Shown here: positions 49,852 through 61,209 of the stretch, in pieces | Position numbering within the stretch: the stretch's first letter is position 1 | Layout of the letters: every line of letters starts with the position of its first letter | From: Zeugodacus cucurbitae | Taxonomy: Eukaryota > Arthropoda > Insecta > Diptera > Tephritidae | Direction: 5' to 3' | Assembly (NCBI RefSeq): GCF_028554725.1 | Contig: NC_071667.1 | Location: 11,701,501 to 11,765,500, forward strand | DNA length: 64,000 bases | The notes under the pieces: model-generated | Told to the model about the DNA's origin: nothing | The model's input: the letters and a program-made list of their open reading frames with translations, nothing else | Database searches by the model: none | Made by a program: the position numbers and the translations under genes

Positions 49852-51414
49852 TAAACATCTTATGTACCAGTTTATGTCTTTTAACGTATTGTTTGTTCTA
49901 TTCGGTACTGTCCAAGCTTTAGCGAATCGAAGGCCTAGAGTACAAATGCGAAATAGGAAAAGGACTGAATATATCAAACTTTAAGGATAAATTATTATAA
50001 CATAAATAGAAATCTTATCCAGTTACTCATTATATTACTATACATTATATGTATATCTGAGGCAAGAAGTTTATCTGACCAAGAATGATATATATAATTT
50101 CATTATAGACGTCTAAATTCTTATGTTGTTTTTCCAAAAAAAAAGCCTTCAAAATGATAGACACAATTTATTCTCTGAATAAGCCAAATATTCACGAATT
50201 CGCCAATTTTTCACCTTAAACCCTTAACAACTCAACTCATCAAATCCATCGAAGCGCACATCAAAAATTTAAATAAAATAATCGCGTGTGAAAAACGTTG
50301 TTGGCAACAGCAAACAAAAATAATATTCCAATCTTCGGTAAACAATAAAAAAAATTATCCAATTCTAGAGGCTCTGAAATACACAAAATGTATTTTTTGC
50401 AAAAAGCTAATATAAATAAATATTTAGCTCAATATGCATAGCGGCCAAATAATAATATCCATTGAAATATTCCATGCAATTGTATTATATGTACTCGGGT
50501 ATATACATAAATGTATGTATGTATGTAGCAGTAAGTACACAAAAGAATAATAATGGAAATGGAAAAAATTTCAATAAGCACGAAAACGGTACTAAATTCA
50601 ATGTGGCTGGCGGCATCGGTGTGGGGAGGTTTCAACTAAGAGTAGCATTTAGTGCTTGTGTGGTACAGGGTGAGACTAAAATAATTTGTGTAAGATAGCC
50701 ATTGCTGAGATTTTTATATTTTTATAGATTCTTAGAGTATTCAGAAAATATATTTTTAGAAAACAAATATTTAAAAATTAAAAATATATAGGTCACGCAA
50801 CACTTGCAATTCACTTCAATCGTATCAACACACCCTGTATAATGCAAAGCAGAACAATATAAATATTTTCTTGACTTTCATATATTTACAATATCTATAA
50901 TGTTCAATACACTCACGCACACACAGCGGGCATTTCACGTACACATTTTAGCTCACAAGTCATTGCTTCATTTATTACTCATTTTCTTTGATTTTTTTAA
51001 AGTTCGTTGAATCGTTTTATTTCATTGAAAATTGAATATTCCTAATTAAATGTACACTTGAAAGATTTTTAAATAACCGAACAATTGCCCGTTCATACTC
51101 GAACGCATATCAAAGGCGCTACTTTATTGTTTTATAAATGCGAACATAAATGTTTGTTTGTGTTTTTGTGGCAATAAAAAGCAAGAAATAAGACAATTAT
51201 TATACAGCTTTTCGTTCTTTTACTATGGCAACGTCGAATTACAACAGTTGGCCACCCACTAATGCAATTTTCGATTATAAAATACATTATGTGTATTTAA
51301 CTGTATTTAACAGTATATTGTGGTCAATTGGTTGAGACTTATTTGAATTATTCTAGTGCAGCCACATGCTGTTGTGTCTTTTAATAATGTTATTTCGTAC
51401 GAAAAGAACTTATA

Positions 51415-52564
51415 ACAAGTAAGAAGGGGCTAAGTTCGGGTGTAACCGAACATTTTATACTCTCGCAATTTATTTATTTAACTTTATTTATATTATATAA
51501 TACACAATTTGACCCACATATTCGTCATATATATTGTATAAAGTCTATTGAAAGTTGGAAACCCTAATATTAGGTTAGATGCACCGAGGTCCTTGTGTTC
51601 GATATATGGGGCCTTAAAAACCTATGGTCCAATTTCGGCGATTTTTAGAATGGGGCTGACACACTATAAACATAGTATTTGTGCAAAGTTCTGCGCCGAT
51701 ATCTTCACTAGTGCTTACTTTATATATTGTAAAGTAAACGATTCAGATCGTCTTCAAAGTTCTAGTATATAGGAAGTAGGCGTGGTTGTGAAGCGATTTG
51801 GCCTATTTTCACAACATATCATTCGGATGCAAGGAAGCTATTACAAACCAAGTTTCATTGAAATCGGTCGAGTAGTTCCTGAGATATGGGTTTTGACCCA
51901 TAAGTGGGCGACGCCACACCCATTTTCCATTTTGTAAAAAAATTTGAGTCCCGCTTCTTTTAGTAATTTTCAACCTAACCTTTGTATGGGAGGTGGGCGT
52001 GGTTATTATCCGATTTCTTTCATTTTTTGACTGTATTAAGAAGTGGCTAAAAAAACGACTGCAGAAAGTTTGGTTTATATAGGTCTATTGGTTTCCGAGA
52101 TATGTACAAAAAATCTATTTGGGGACGGGGCAACGCCCACCTCCCCAAAAAAATTACATCCAAATATACCCCTTCATAGTGCGATCTTCATACCAAATTT
52201 AATTTCCATAGCTTTATTTCTGGCTTAATTATGGCACTTTATGTGTTCTCGGTTTTCGCCATTTTGTGGGCGTGACAGTGGTCCGATTTTGCTCATTTTC
52301 GAAAGCAACCTTCCTATGGTGCCAAGAAATAAGTGTGCCAAGTTTCATCAAGATATCTTAATTTTTACTCAAGTTACAGCTTGCACAGACGGACGGACGG
52401 ACAGACAGACTTTCGGATAGACAGACTTTCGGATTTGAACTCCACTCTTCACTTTGGTATATGTAACCCTATATCTAAATCGTTTAGTTTTGGGTGTTAC
52501 AAACAACCGTTATGTGAACAAAACTATAATACTCTCTAGCAACTTTGTTGCGAGAGTATAAAAA
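51415..52564 (+). mobile_element. INE-like element, complete copy E'
   Basis: A 5' hairpin at about 51435-51450, CCACACCC/CCACCTCCC boxes, a GACGGACGGACGGACAGACAG tract at about 52388, and a 3' end AGCAACTTTGTTGCGAGAGT then ATAAAA. Both termini are intact at about 1150 bp, so it can serve as a reference for the family. Confidence 0.65.
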
Positions 52565-52778
52565 TAAGATTTCATGTTTGTGCCATTAAGATAATTATGT
52601 TGGTTTTAGCGAGATATGGGGGTGTTACAGGTGATTTGATGCAAATGAAATATAATTGTATCTATTATACATATAAAAGTAAAAAAATTTTCAATGCTGT
52701 GGGAGACGGCTTTAGAGAGTGTGTGAAATGGCTTATGTGACGTAGTGATGAAATGATCATATGCTGCACAAAAGCACA
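52565..52778. other. Intron 1, flank of the BEL/Pao insertion
   Basis: Unique-looking sequence ending in the 5-bp target GCACA (52774-52778). Confidence 0.5.
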
Positions 52779-53300
52779 TGCCATCGATAAAGTGGGGCGA
52801 ATTTAACGCATTTGATTTGTGTTGGCTAATGGCACTCCAAATGGTCAAATGGTTTATTTCTAAAAGATGTATGTTAAAATATGCATGTACAAATAATTCA
52901 ATACTTACCGCAGTATGTCCTTCCACTTTCCTGGCTGATCGATGACAAAGCTCAAAAATGATGTGCATTGGCATATATGCACAAAGGCATTTACATTTAC
53001 CGTATAGATCAGCACAGCTTGGAAAATGGAACAGCACACTGCAGTTTACAAACAACAAGTACATAAGCTCATGTAACTAATTGGAGTCCGCGGCTACCTG
53101 CTTATGCGAAAAAAAGGGAAATGACAAATATACAAATCGCACAAACAAGCAAGCGGGAACTTCACAGTTGGCATAATGTACATAATATGAAGCTCACGAC
53201 TGTTTAAAGATAAATGAGAATGAAACATTCAACTGTAAAATAAACATAGAAATTAAATCTTAACATGTGTATATATGTATTCGGGCAAGAGTTGCCAACA
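52779..53300 (-). repeat. BEL/Pao 3' LTR
   Basis: 522 bp, TG...CA on both strands, differing from the partner LTR at about five sites. The open frame inside it is not a gene. Confidence 0.9.
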
Positions 53301-53316
53301 TCCCCACCCCCGTGAA

Positions 53317-56300
53317 TCAACCCGATTCACCACCATCAATGTCCAGAACGGCTAGTTTTGAGACTGCTCGTCGCTTAAGTCCTCCGGAAGTTCGTATGTC
53401 TGCTCTTCGCACCTCGCCATCAATCCCAGGGTATACTTTCTCCACTCTACCGCGGCACCATTCTCGCCGTGGAACGTTAGGATCGCATATGAACACCAAG
53501 TCTCCTTCTTTCAATGGCTTCGTGCGTTGACACCATTTTACACGGCGGGTCAATGTAGGAAGATATTCAGTAATCCACCTCTTCCAAAAATGATCCCTCA
53601 ATTGTCGAGCGATACGCCACTGCTTACGTAGCAAACAAGTTTTTTCCAAGTCGACATCTGCTATAGGGGTCTGCGCTGTATTTGCTGCTCCCAGGATGAA
53701 ATCGTTAGGAGTTAACGGCTGTTCCTGGTCGACGGTGATAGGCAGATGCGTCAGTGGACGAGAGTTAACAACGTTCTCAGCTTCAATCAGGAAGCTAATC
53801 AGTGAATTAAACACCCACTGGATGTTTTTCTGTGATAATTCACTTTGTAAGCGATGACAATTGAACACTTCAGTGAATCGCTTGGCTTCTCGGTCGGCGC
53901 CAACGAAATTCTTTCCATTGTCTGACCTAATTCTTATGGGCACACCTCGCCGATTCACAAAGTTTCGTATGGCAATAATGCAGGAGTCTGTACTCAAATC
54001 GTGAGCCAGCTCAAGATGCACAGCTCTCACTGTAAGACACGTAAATAGTGCAACCCATCTCTTCTCAGTACTTCTCCGAACAGTGATAGTTACTGGTCCA
54101 AAGTAATCGAGTCCAGTGTAGCTAAACGGGCGCACGTGAGGAGTGAGTCTGTCTGACGGAAGCGGCCCCATCCATGGCGCTGACGGAGTAGCTTTATTCA
54201 AGCGGCACACAGCGCAATTGGCAATGACGTTGCGCAACAAACTCCTCAGTCGTGGCACCCAATAACTGCGGCGGATGTCACCAATAGTAGCCTCTATGTT
54301 CTGGTGCCACATGGCGCTATGGTGATGTAACACCAATAGCTTCGTAAATTGATGATCAGGCGGTAGAATAATAGGACGTCGTGTGCTGATTGGAAGCCAG
54401 CTGGCAGCGTCGATGCGTCCATGTACTCGGAGAACGCCTTCCTCATCTTTGTACGGTGAAAGTTGCAGCAGCTTGCTGTCATGGGCGATGTCATGACCAT
54501 TTTCGATGGACTGGAACTCTGTTGCATATACTTCACGTTGTACTATCCGGCATAAAAGGCGTTTGGCGTTCTCTACTTCTTTGGCGGTTAAACCATAACA
54601 TCGATCTGGCTGCACACGACGACGGCAATTATCGACAAAGCGTAAGACCCAGGCAACGGCTCTTACCAATCTTCGAAAAGAAGAAAATCTATTAAAATCT
54701 AGAAAGTTATGACTCACGATAACTAAGGTAAATTTAGAGCGAAGTTCTTCATCAGGTTCATCATTTCCGGTAACTATAACGTCTTCAGAGAGCCATCCTT
54801 GCTCATCCTGCTGTAGGAATGGGGGTCCCCGTGACCAACGCGCTGCTGGATTAAAATCGGTGCGATCATTTGCTCGCGTGGCTTCATCGGCTACATTGTG
54901 CTTAGTGGGTAACCATCTCCAATTTGATATGCTTGTAGCGGCCAATATCTCTGCTATTCTGTGCTGTACGAAAGGCTTATAACGTCGATGTTCACATTGA
55001 ATCCATTTGATCACCGTTTTTGAATCACTCCATAGGATATAGTCTTTGATCTTGAGAGAATGTTCTTTGCGAATACACTGCATAAGACGAGTGCCCAAGA
55101 CCGCTGCCTGAAGTTCAAGGCGTGGCACGGTGAGGGGTTTCATTGGCGCACACTTCGTCTTGGCACAAACGAAGGCAACATCAATTTTACCAGATGAAGA
55201 TTGAGATCGAAGATAAGCAACGGCGGCGAAGGCATTTTCACTGGCATCAACAAATACATGGAGCTGAAGTATTTGAGGTGCACCATTTCTAAAATAGAAA
55301 CGAGGTATGGCATATTTGACAACCTCTGGTAATTGTTTGCGCCACTTCACCCATGCGACATTAATATCGTTTGGCAATGGATCGTTCCAATGTATATCGT
55401 GTTTCCACAGCTCACGCATAAGTAGTTTGGCTCCAATGACGAAATTGCTCAGGAATCCTAGAGGGTCAAATATAGACATCACGATGCTTAGAAGTTCTCT
55501 TTTAGTAGGGCGTCTCTCTCCATTTATCACTGCTTCATCAACGTTATGGAATTTCAATTTGAAGCCAAAACAGTCTGACGATGACTGCCAAAATAAGCCA
55601 AGCACCCTCTCACCAACGAAACTTTCTTTCTTGCCAATCGAACGTGTGACATCAGTACCATCGAGTGCGGCTACTACCTTTTGTGAATTGGATGTAAAAT
55701 TGCGAAGCTCAAACCCAGCATTCATATGAATAGCTCGAACTTGTTTTGATACAGAAATGGCTTCCTCTTCCGAGCTAAAGCTATCCACGAAGTCATCGAC
55801 ATAATGGTGGTCTAATATTGCTTTGACCGCGCGGGAATTAGTTCCGTGTTCATCTTGATGCTCGAGCGCATTAACTTTTTTTACATAATTTGCAGCACAC
55901 GGTGAACAGGCTGCACCAAACGTCATCACACACATTTCGTAAACATCTAGAGGTTGAGTAGCATCACCACCACGCCAGAGGAACCGCTGTGCGCATCTAT
56001 CGTCTTCTCGTATAAGCACTTGGTGGAACATCTCCTTTATGTCTCCACACACAGCAACAGCACCCTCGCAAAAATGAAATAATATCGATGGCAATGGGCG
56101 ATATTCTTGTGGACCCTTCAAAAGCTGTGAATTCAGGGAAGTTCCACTTACCTCAGCAGCGGCGTCAAATACCATACGTAGCTTTCCAGGTTTATTGGGA
56201 TTAGCAACGGCAAAGTGCGGCAAATACCAAGTAGTAGGCGTATGCACAGCGGCTTCTGCTGGCGGTAGTTTTCGTGCATACTTCTTTGCGACGTAAGAGT

Positions 56301-57440
56301 CCATGATGCTCTTGTATTCGGCGGCAAAATTCACATCACGACTCATTTTTCGCTCTACACTGACTAATCTTTTTAGGGCCATATTATAGCTGTCAGGTAA
56401 CTTAACGTTGTTACTTCTCCATATGAGACCCGTTTCAAAACGTCCATCTACGCGGCATGTGGTAGACTTCAGAACATCTCTGGCGCGGATGTCCTCTTCA
56501 CTCTCTAACAGGGGTGCAGCTCTTACACCGAAACTCTCAGTGTCGAAAAATTCGGCTACCATATTGTGGAGTGTCTGATCAGCTTGGCGGTTCACATGTA
56601 AACATGAAATAGGAGATGGTAGCGTAGTTGATGTTGGGCCAAACACCACCCAACCCAACTCCGTATTGGCAATGAATGGACCATGCTCCTTTACCTTCAT
56701 AGTTGTTAATGGTAATCCCAAATGGCAGTGATCAAGACCATTCAACAGCTTGGGCCTGACCTGGGCGTAAGGCTGTACCGGAAGTTGGCTTATGTGTCCA
56801 CACTCGTGACCCAAATCGTTTCTGTTTAAGCTCTGTACTGGAAGTTGTAGGTTCGACACAACATACACGTTGCGTAGTTTATGTTGTTTCTGCATACCGG
56901 CACCACTAATAAATAAGTCCACTACAAACGTTGACTCCTGCGCTACATGTCCTCCAAACCACTGAACATTTAAAGACTGCTCACTTCCGCGCATTCCTAA
57001 GTCTCGAACAAGAGCACTATCGATCATTGTGATGGATGAACCTTCATCGAGAAGTGCATATGTCTCAACACGCCTTTGATTTCCGTATAGGGTAACCGGC
57101 AGAATACGAAACAGAAGCTTATTATCGGTAGAACTGCAACTTAAAACTGCTGATCTTGCTTCTAGTGATGACTGCTGACTGTTGAGTGAACGATGTGGTG
57201 ATGTAGTCTTACGATTGGCATATGTTTTTACATTAGGCGGACTTAACTGCCTTGACGAACTGTTAATATTCTCTACAACTTCATGTAAGAGCTTATGATG
57301 CACTCTCCTGCAACCCTCAACTGAACATAACATGCGTCGGTTGCAATTGCGTGTACAATGGCCTAAATTGAGGCAAGCGAAACACAATCGAAGTCGTTTC
57401 GCCTCTGTCCATCTTCTTGGCACCGAATATTCTAAAAAAA
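53317..57440 (-). CDS. BEL/Pao Pol (protease, RT, RNase H, integrase), defective integrase
   Basis: Pol continues from the T7 frameshift to a stop at 53317. In order: a zinc knuckle CFACLNLGHCTRNC; an aspartic protease active site (YALLDEGSSITMID); reverse transcriptase with CGDIKEMFHQ and YVDD (in LDHHYVDDFVDSF); RNase H (VFVDASENAFAAV); an integrase zinc domain with His-His and CAVCRLNKA; then the integrase core with TGLDYFGPV and RSDNGKNFVG. After WVFN the sequence jumps to SLISFLIEAENVVNSRPL, so the usual segment carrying the third catalytic residue, Glu, is absent. The coding frame is otherwise open over about 1370 codons. Integration by this copy's own enzyme is not expected. Confidence 0.85.
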
Positions 57441-58672
57441 CGCGCACACTCTGCTGCCTTGTGTTGCTCCTGACAAATTGGACACCTTGTAGATCGTTGA
57501 GGCTGAACTGTATGCAATACCATGCGCGCCTTCGAATCCCTGTATGGATCATCACAAACTGTACAAATTATATTAGCTAATTTCGAGAGCCAATCACTAA
57601 AATGTTTTACTGTTGCATGTGGCTGCAGAAGCGCTGCGAAGCTAGCCCATTCGACACGTTTGCTCAATGGTAATTTCGAGACAAGTTCGTCGAGTAACGT
57701 AGGATTTGACAAATGTAAGTCACCACCATGAGCAGATTGTAAAAAGACACAAATGTTACATACCTTCGTTGCAAACGGTATAATTTTGATCATGGCATTT
57801 TCCGATATAGGTGCGATTTCCTTTATCTGACACAACTGGCTGCGGATTAACTGCTCAGGGCGCCCAAACCGAAACTTTAATAATTCAATTATATTACCGA
57901 CATTGTTCGGATGGATTAGCAGTGACTTGACTGCTTCACGCGCGTATCCTTTTAGGCTCTTTAATAATCGTTGGTTGTTCTCATAATTGCTGTACCCATA
58001 AATTGCACTTGACTCTATAAAAGCTGTATAAAATATTGGCCAATCCTCCGGCTTTCCACAAAAATCTGGCAAATCCTGCAATTTCCTGGGCAAACTCGAT
58101 GACTGAGTAGACGTAGCACTTGTATTGGCGAATGTAGGAACAGTCGTTGAATTAGAGTGAATCGAAGGAGTATCGATCCCTAAATTTGTAGAACTGTACA
58201 TGTGGTTTGCAGCAGCGGTACTTGCAGCAAATAGCGGCGGCGTGTAACGGATGTCGGTAGGCTGTGACAATGGTACTGTACAGTTAGCTATAGAGGGCGA
58301 CTGCGATTCTGGCAATTGAACCGTTGGCAATTGTGTTCTCGATTGAACCTCGGCGGCAACATTATTGTTTGATGTACCCACGTTGAGCGTTTCAGCACGT
58401 GATTGTGGCTGGGAGGCCGACAAACTAATCTCTAGCATGGCGATACGTTTTTGTAGAGCGGCGATCACGTTATCCTGGCGTGCAATGGCAGCAGCTGATG
58501 ATGCTCGAGTGGTGGCTCCTGTGGCTGTAGGACCGGCTGGTAAATCACTGGCTGTATTGACGGTGGCTGATGCATTGCTACCCTGGCTGGGTTTTGATGC
58601 TGATGACGTAGAAGCACCACTGTCCATGACTGGCGAATTAACAGAAGTTTGGCGGCGAGGCGACTTACCCAT
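57317..58672 (-). CDS. BEL/Pao Gag-like region (DUF1759-type)
   Basis: The likely start is the ATG at 58672 (MGKSPRRQTSVNSP); an upstream in-frame ATG at 58729 is less likely. A Ser/Thr/Ala-rich N-terminus with a short coiled-coil segment (VIAALQKRIAMLEISLSAS) is followed by the retrotransposon Gag-type domain (FCGKPEDWPIFYTAF, NNQRLLKSLKGYAREAV) and a first zinc knuckle CPICQEQHKAAEC. The frame leaves the correct path at a T7 run (57440-57434); about 39 out-of-frame residues follow to the stop. In related elements Gag and Pol are one frame. Gag packages the RNA in cytoplasmic particles. Confidence 0.8.
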   Translation of the reverse strand: MGKSPRRQTSVNSPVMDSGASTSSASKPSQGSNASATVNTASDLPAGPTATGATTRASSAAAIARQDNVIAALQKRIAMLEISLSASQPQSRAETLNVGTSNNNVAAEVQSRTQLPTVQLPESQSPSIANCTVPLSQPTDIRYTPPLFAASTAAANHMYSSTNLGIDTPSIHSNSTTVPTFANTSATSTQSSSLPRKLQDLPDFCGKPEDWPIFYTAFIESSAIYGYSNYENNQRLLKSLKGYAREAVKSLLIHPNNVGNIIELLKFRFGRPEQLIRSQLCQIKEIAPISENAMIKIIPFATKVCNICVFLQSAHGGDLHLSNPTLLDELVSKLPLSKRVEWASFAALLQPHATVKHFSDWLSKLANIICTVCDDPYRDSKARMVLHTVQPQRSTRCPICQEQHKAAECARFFRIFGAKKMDRGETTSIVFRLPQFRPLYTQLQPTHVMFS

Positions 58673-58754
58673 CGAATAATACGGCACAAATGGATTCCGA
58701 AATAAAGAAATCACAAACCAAACTTGCAAATAGTTGGAATGCGAAATAAAGACT

Positions 58755-59276
58755 TGTCATCGATAAAGTGGGGCGAATTTAACGCATTTGATTTGTGTTG
58801 GCTAATGGCACTCCAAATGGTCAAATGGTTTATTTCTAAAAGATGTATGTTAAAATATGCATGTACAAATAATTCAATACTTACCGCAGTATGTCCTTCC
58901 ACTTTCCTGGCTGATCGATGACAAAGCTCAAAAATGATGTGCACTGGCATATATGCACAAAGGCATTTACATTTACCGTATAGATCAGCACAGCTTGGAA
59001 AATGGAACAGCACACTGCAGTTTACAAACAACAAGTACATAAGCTCATGTAACTAATTGGAGTCCGCGCTTACCTGCTTATGCGAAAGAAAGGGAAATGA
59101 CAAATATACAAATCGCACAAACAAGCAAGCGGGAACTTCACAGTTGGCATAATGTACATAATATGAAGCTCACGACTATTTAAAGATAAATGAGAATGAA
59201 ACATTCAACTGTAAAATAAACATAGAAATTAAATCTTAACATGTGTATATATGTATTCGGGCAAGAGTTGCCAACA
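58755..59276 (-). repeat. BEL/Pao 5' LTR
   Basis: 522 bp, same ends as the other LTR. It would carry the element promoter; no TATA box was assigned with confidence. Confidence 0.9.
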
Positions 59277-59319
59277 GCACATGATATAGCCTAGTGTCAT
59301 TTTAGTTAATGAAAGATAA

Positions 59320-59712
59320 TAGTCTTTTTATACAGCCAAATTAATTGATTGATGAATTAAAATTTTGATTGAGAAACCAGTTTTTGCACTTCACACTGCC
59401 GGCTATTCGAAAACCGATCAGCTGTTATACATTTTATTTTTTTTTTTGCTTTTGCTGTTCATAAGAAGTTAGTAAGTTTCATCAGCTGATATGTTTAGCA
59501 GCGACATCTACCGTAAACAACAACACGCAGAAAAAGAACTTATATATAATACAAATACGGTCTTCGTCGCAGAGTTGAATTTCATTTTCAAGACAATTAA
59601 AATTCAATTAAAAAGTAATGTAGATTTTTATTTTATATGGTAAATCGATCGTAATCAGCGTTTTAATTAAGTAGAAGCCGGTTAATTGAGCAATTAGCTG
59701 TAAGAGAATATC
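59320..59712 (+). mobile_element. PIF/Harbinger-like MITE, decayed copy
   Basis: Left end TAA then TAGTCTTTTTATACAGCC. The interior shares TTAAAATTTTGATTGAGAAA and CGATCAGCTGTTA with the 44.3-kb copy. The right end is degraded (GCTGTAAGAGAATATCA). Confidence 0.5.
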
Positions 59713-59729
59713 AGTATATGAGCTAGATC

Positions 59730-60480
59730 AGGCAAGGTGATATGATTAATGTGATGACAATTTTGATAGATCATTTCATTAGATATATAATTTAATTACA
59801 AATGCTACGAATGATATGATAATTATAAGAACACATATTGTCATTATATATAGTTAACCTGAGTACAGGTAATGTGATTATCTGATGTCTTGTGCGCTTC
59901 AGACATGTGAAAGACATGATGCGATGAGATTAATAGTAAAATATTTGGCAAGATGATGTAATATGATGGATAAGAATGAAAGTGATGCTCTATAGTGTGG
60001 TTTGTTGCTGGAGGTGTGATGTATGAATTGCCTTTTAATGTGTTGGATTTGATATTAATAAGTCATGTTTTAAAATTAATTTGATAAGTTAAGAAGTGTA
60101 TTAATAGAAACTTGGTAATGTTTTTTCATTTTTAATGTGATGTCAGTGAGATGTGATGTGATGAGATGACGTGATATTTTTAAAGCTATGTGATGTGGAA
60201 GTCATGTGATATGTTTCACGAGTTCTGATGGGAAATCGAAGCAATTTTGATAGACAAGTAAATACATAGTGCTTTAAACATTTAACTGATGTGATGTTAC
60301 GTCATATGCTAATGTGACTTTTTTGTTAGAACTTTAAGATATGAAGAAATTAATGTTCCACTATGATAAATTGCTATAATCAGAAAAATCATAAATATTT
60401 CGTGTAATGGCATCATGATGGTTGATGTGATGCGATTTGCGTGCTATGATGTGCTAATGTGATGTGACTCGACTATGTAA
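59730..60480. repeat. Cryptically simple region rich in TGATG/GTGATG
   Basis: Many scattered GATGTGATG, GTGATGTG and TGATGAGATG words, for example at 60137-60175 and 60410-60465, without a fixed period. Probably slippage-derived intron sequence; no frame or element ends. Confidence 0.5.
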
Positions 60481-61209
60481 AAGTAAAAGTTAACAAGGTA
60501 GACTAAAATGTGTCTGTTTAAATCACTGGTATGTTTCGTTTCACCACCTATTAAATACAATATCTCCTATTGAATCTGAAAAATATTGAAATGAACAATT
60601 TATTTAATTAATGTTATCTTTTAATTTTATTAATTTATGCCCATTTTTTCCTGTAAAATGTTTTCTATGAATAAATTATTTACACACATATTTGTTAAAA
60701 AATCAGCAACTGTCATAAATTTTCAATTTTTTGCCGATTGAACAAAAAGTTAAATACTCGCATGATATCAGTTGACATATTGATGCTAAATAAGGCCGAG
60801 CATATTACCGTAAACCGACGCAAAATTACCATGTGATTTCAGATATGTAATCACAAATTTATTTATATAAGCAGATTTTGCATTCTAAACCCAAAAAATA
60901 CATATACATACATTTATTTAAATTCAATAAAGATCAAATAAACGTGGGTTCGATGCGCTGGCAATTTGCATTGTCATTACATACGTTTGTACGCACATTG
61001 TGTGTGCGCATATTTGTATACACATTCGCCTACATATACATGTGGAATAGCATGTAAACAAGTGTTACATATGTAAATAAGTGGAGTGTGCATTGAGAGA
61101 GTGTAATTGAAATCGAAAACGAAATCGAAATTGAAACGCGGAACTGACACACAACTGCACACTGTTGTACACCCATAAAATGTCACCGACGACTCGCAAC
61201 GCAACCTAC
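60481..61209. other. Intron 1, first part after exon 1
   Basis: AT-rich up to 60950, then moderately GC-richer toward the exon 1 donor. Nothing recognised apart from TATG-type microsatellites. Confidence 0.4.

Larger units (their letters stand above)
47020..52172 (+). repeat. 5.15-kb tandem duplication, right copy
   Basis: Second copy of 41866-47018. One extra C (47019) lies at the junction between TATACCCC and TGTGGTTGG. The right edge continues into unduplicated sequence TTCATAGTGCGATC. Confidence 0.9.
52779..59276 (-). mobile_element. BEL/Pao LTR retrotransposon, 6498 bp, recent but defective
   Basis: Two 522-bp LTRs bound the element and a 5-bp target duplication GCACA flanks it (52774-52778 and 59277-59281). 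LTRs begin TGTTGGCAAC on the element strand and end in CA. A polypurine tract (GGGGGTGGGGA) lies just before the 3' LTR. Gag-like and Pol frames fill the interior. The primer binding site after the 5' LTR was not recognised. LTRs differ at about five positions, indicating a young insertion. A one-base frameshift and an integrase deletion make this copy nonautonomous. Confidence 0.9.

Noticed and set aside
52606..53064. 152-codon ORF with a duplicate at 58711-59040
   Set aside because: It lies within and around the LTRs; LTR sequence, not a gene.
57434..57440. Classic -1 ribosomal frameshift at the T7 run
   Set aside because: The -1 frame meets TAG immediately; Pol is in the +1 frame.
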